From NCBI GenBank assembly GCA_964581905.1, contig CAZOQJ010000050.1, positions 1 through 15,500 of the forward strand: a stretch of 15,500 nt of DNA, written 5' to 3'. The notes under the pieces were generated by a model. That model worked only from the letters and a program-made list of their open reading frames with translations, was not told the origin of the DNA and made no database searches. Made by a program: the position numbers and the translations under genes. Every line of letters begins with the position of its first letter. The first letter of the stretch is position 1. Positions 13,504 through 15,500 of the stretch are shown here, one piece after another. The DNA comes from CAZBWE01 sp964581905 (GTDB taxonomy: Bacteria; Planctomycetota; Phycisphaerae; Sedimentisphaerales; Anaerobacaceae).

Positions 13504-14979
13504 TTATTTTACCTTTTTTTTCGGAGCCACATTCATAGAAGCCTCCTTCTGCAACGTGAAACAGAAGCAGTTTCCTCCCTCTTGCTTGCTTTCAATCCAC
13601 AAACGCCCACCGTGTAATTCCACCAGCACTTTAGCTATTGGTAAGGACAAAGCTTGTAGAAGTAAATCACAACTGCTCGCCAGCGAACCTTCATCTTTGC
13701 CCTCTGATGATGTCAGTTTTGCGACCTGTTCTTTAATCACAGTGAAGTGATTGAAAAGCCTGTGCGCCGCACTGCTGTCCACAGGCGGCCCATCATTTTG
13801 CACTTCTATTCGAATTCTATCATCAGCCTCTTTTACCAGGATATTAATATGGCCCCCCGTGGGAACAGACTTTATCGCATTGTTAACAAGACTATCTAAA
13901 ACCCTTTTTACCCCTTTGCGGTCTGCATTAACAATCAACCCAGATTCAGGAATAAAACTTTCAAGTTTAATATTTTTCTCAGATACCAGGGAAGACCTAG
14001 CTTCTAAAACTTCTGAAACAACAGCGCGGAGATCGAAATCGCTCAGCCTTAAGTTTATTCTGCCTGCTTCGATTTTTGAAATATTAAGAAAGTCATCAAT
14101 CAGCCCTTGGGTTTTGCTAACGTTCTCCTTTCCAAAAGATGTCCTCAATGCCTCTAAAATTATAACAGCCATCTCGCTTTTCAGCTGATTTTGTCTACCT
14201 AATTTTAGATTTTCGGTTCTGAGCTCATCTTCTACAAGAATACGTTCGGAAATATCGTGAGCCACAGCAACAACAGCGACGTCATCGCCCCTCATGTCTT
14301 TTATGATTGACCTTGACAGGGAAACCGGAAATATGCTTCCATTTTTTCGTTTATGGTAAAACCCGACTTCCCAAGTGCTTCCGACAGTTCGACTTTGAAA
14401 GACACTTCTGGTTTTGCCGCTTTGAGGTTTCCCGATCCACAGGACATTGCTGTATTGTCCAAGAATTTCTTCCTCTTTATACCCGTAAGTTTCAAGGAAC
14501 GCCTTGTTGACGAAGATAATTTCGTCCTCCATATCGGTAATATAGACACTATCCTCGGTGCTCATAATAGCACCTGATAACAAGTGCAATTTCCCTTCGA
14601 TTCTCTTATGCTCGATGACATTTTCGACCGTTATCGGGACAGTTCTGAGATAGTTCCGGTCGATGTCTTTTATCAGATAATCATAAGCTCCGGCCTTCCA
14701 TGCTTTGACAGCCACTTCCTCATTGCCGGTTCCGGTGACAATTATAAGGGGGGTATTCTTCACAGAACCTAAGACGTCAAATGCAGTACCATCTCCAAGT
14801 GCGTAATCGGAAATTACAATATCAAACTGGCTGGAGACCAGTATTTTCTTGGCCTCTGAAACAGAAGCGGCTATTGTGTAATCGTATGGGAGCTCTTGCT
14901 CTTCTACCGAACGTTTAAAGGCCAGTTGGTCCATCTTATCATCTTCAATAAACAAAATTTTATGCTTTGTATTTTCCAT
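13504..14979 (-). CDS. REC-PAS-HATPase protein with degenerate kinase motifs (pseudo-histidine kinase)
   Basis: A 491-residue cytosolic protein. The receiver domain (about 6-122) looks functional: E12, D13, D14, phospho-acceptor D58 (DIVISDY), T82, K104. A PAS domain follows (about 132-250, ending VAHDISERILVEDELR), then a dimerisation/HATPase region with NISKIEAGRINL and ELHGGRLWIES. The H-box reads MAVIILEALRTSFG where kinases have SHELRTPL, so the phospho-acceptor His is missing. The G1 box is NDGPP instead of D-x-G-x-G. The G2 glycines are replaced (LQALSLPIAK). The N-box LVNNAIK survives. It probably acts as a phospho-responsive binding protein, not a kinase. ATG 14979 is chosen: GGAG eight bases upstream lies in the last codons of the preceding regulator, four bases away. 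Confidence 0.88.
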   Translation of the reverse strand: MENTKHKILFIEDDKMDQLAFKRSVEEQELPYDYTIAASVSEAKKILVSSQFDIVISDYALGDGTAFDVLGSVKNTPLIIVTGTGNEEVAVKAWKAGAYDYLIKDIDRNYLRTVPITVENVIEHKRIEGKLHLLSGAIMSTEDSVYITDMEDEIIFVNKAFLETYGYKEEEILGQYSNVLWIGKPQSGKTRSVFQSRTVGSTWEVGFYHKRKNGSIFPVSLSRSIIKDMRGDDVAVVAVAHDISERILVEDELRTENLKLGRQNQLKSEMAVIILEALRTSFGKENVSKTQGLIDDFLNISKIEAGRINLRLSDFDLRAVVSEVLEARSSLVSEKNIKLESFIPESGLIVNADRKGVKRVLDSLVNNAIKSVPTGGHINILVKEADDRIRIEVQNDGPPVDSSAAHRLFNHFTVIKEQVAKLTSSEGKDEGSLASSCDLLLQALSLPIAKVLVELHGGRLWIESKQEGGNCFCFTLQKEASMNVAPKKKVK

Positions 14980-14983
14980 AATC

Positions 14984-15409
14984 TTACTCCGAATTTTCCG
15001 GCAACTCACTTAAAGTCCAATAGAGATCGATGGTCCTGATGGTGTCCACAAACTTATGATAGTCAACGCTCTTGAGCATATAACCGGCAACACTAAGCTT
15101 AAAACTCTCAATTTTATCCTGCTGTTCCCTTGACGTAGTCAAGACTACAACCGGAATACTTTTCAGTTCTCCATTTTCCTTTATTACTTTCAGAAATTCG
15201 ATGCCGTTCATTTTTGGCATATTCAAGTCCAACAAAACCAAACAGGGCTTGCCATTGTTTTGATGAGAACTTAAATAGTCTAATGCTTCTTCACCATTGA
15301 TTTTGTGGACTAGCGGATTCGTCACATTCAAATCTCTAAGCGCTCTTTTGACCGTCATTGCATCGACGTCATCATCTTCAACTAACAAAACTGGCCTTGA
15401 GGTTCTCAT
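14984..15409 (-). CDS. CheY-like single-domain response regulator (Rcp1 type), second copy
   Basis: A 141-residue stand-alone receiver with a full acidic pocket (E11, D12, D13), phospho-acceptor D61 (LVLLDLNMP), T91 and K113. The usual Pro after this Lys is Ser (LKSVDY). No output domain. ATG 15409 is chosen because GGGGG lies six bases upstream and MRTSRPVLL aligns with the start of the paralogue at 10418-10837. The longer in-frame extension is only the kinase gene read out of frame. It overlaps the end of the upstream kinase by 32 nt and is followed after four bases by the REC-PAS-HATPase gene, making a tight operon. Confidence 0.93.
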   Translation of the reverse strand: MRTSRPVLLVEDDDVDAMTVKRALRDLNVTNPLVHKINGEEALDYLSSHQNNGKPCLVLLDLNMPKMNGIEFLKVIKENGELKSIPVVVLTTSREQQDKIESFKLSVAGYMLKSVDYHKFVDTIRTIDLYWTLSELPENSE

Positions 15410-15500
15410 TTTTAACCCCCATTTCTTGTTTTGGTAGGGTGAAGAAGAATGTGCTTCCTTCACCGACTTTTGACTCAACCCAAATCTTACCGCCATACAT
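15378..15500 (-). CDS. Histidine kinase C-terminus, truncated by window edge
   Basis: Read leftward from the window end, 40 codons give YGGKIWVES...GEGSTFFFTLPKQE and stop at 15380-15378. This is the final part of a HATPase_c domain, just after the G2 box. It closely matches the end of the kinase at 10806-13187 (YGGRIWVHSEPGQGSTFYF). It overlaps the regulator gene by 32 nt, the same as in the other pair. Domains upstream of this tail are outside the window. Confidence 0.88.
   Translation of the reverse strand: MYGGKIWVESKVGEGSTFFFTLPKQEMGVKNENLKASFVS

Noticed and set aside
15410..15496. N-terminal extension of the second CheY-like regulator
   Set aside because: This stretch is the end of the upstream kinase in its proper frame, and the regulator aligns with its paralogue only from the ATG at 15409.

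Overview
The window looks like chromosomal DNA of a Gram-negative, probably anaerobic bacterium of moderate GC content (mid-forties by eye). Evidence is an outer-membrane beta-barrel gene, an ADP-forming acyl-CoA synthetase, long two-component gene clusters and many short palindromic repeats of the TTCGACTCCGCTCAG / CTCCGTAGC...GCTACGGAG type. A planctomycete of the Phycisphaerae/Sedimentisphaerales kind would fit. That placement is an inference from gene style, not from a marker gene.

Left part (1-3589, + strand): a housekeeping operon of serA (5' end cut by the window), a phosphoglucosamine/phosphomannomutase (glmM-like) and a cation diffusion facilitator. The last two overlap by one base.

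Middle part (3590-8698, + strand): two small regulators (Rrf2 family, then ArsR family) and an acetate/acetylation block. The block holds a decayed acyl-CoA-synthetase-like gene, an intact class I histone-deacetylase-type AcuC and an intact one-polypeptide ADP-forming acyl-CoA synthetase. Three sigma70-like promoters can be read here. Two carry perfect inverted repeats over the -10 box, which suggests repressor control. The decayed gene keeps the start of a CoA-binding domain and, in another frame, a tail resembling the end of a GNAT acetyltransferase. It may be the scar of a lost acetyltransferase that once worked opposite AcuC.

Right part (8699-15500): a leftward outer-membrane beta-barrel gene with a GC-rich in-frame segment after its signal peptide, a rightward STAS-domain gene, then a leftward signalling region. 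In transcription order this region is: end of a histidine kinase (cut by the window), CheY-like regulator, REC-PAS-HATPase protein with degenerate catalytic boxes, a repeat-rich gap, Cache-HAMP-PAS histidine kinase, and a second CheY-like regulator. The two kinase-regulator pairs are paralogous and both overlap by exactly 32 nt. The STAS gene converges on this region across a REP-like palindrome.

No tRNA, rRNA, CRISPR array or transposase gene was seen.
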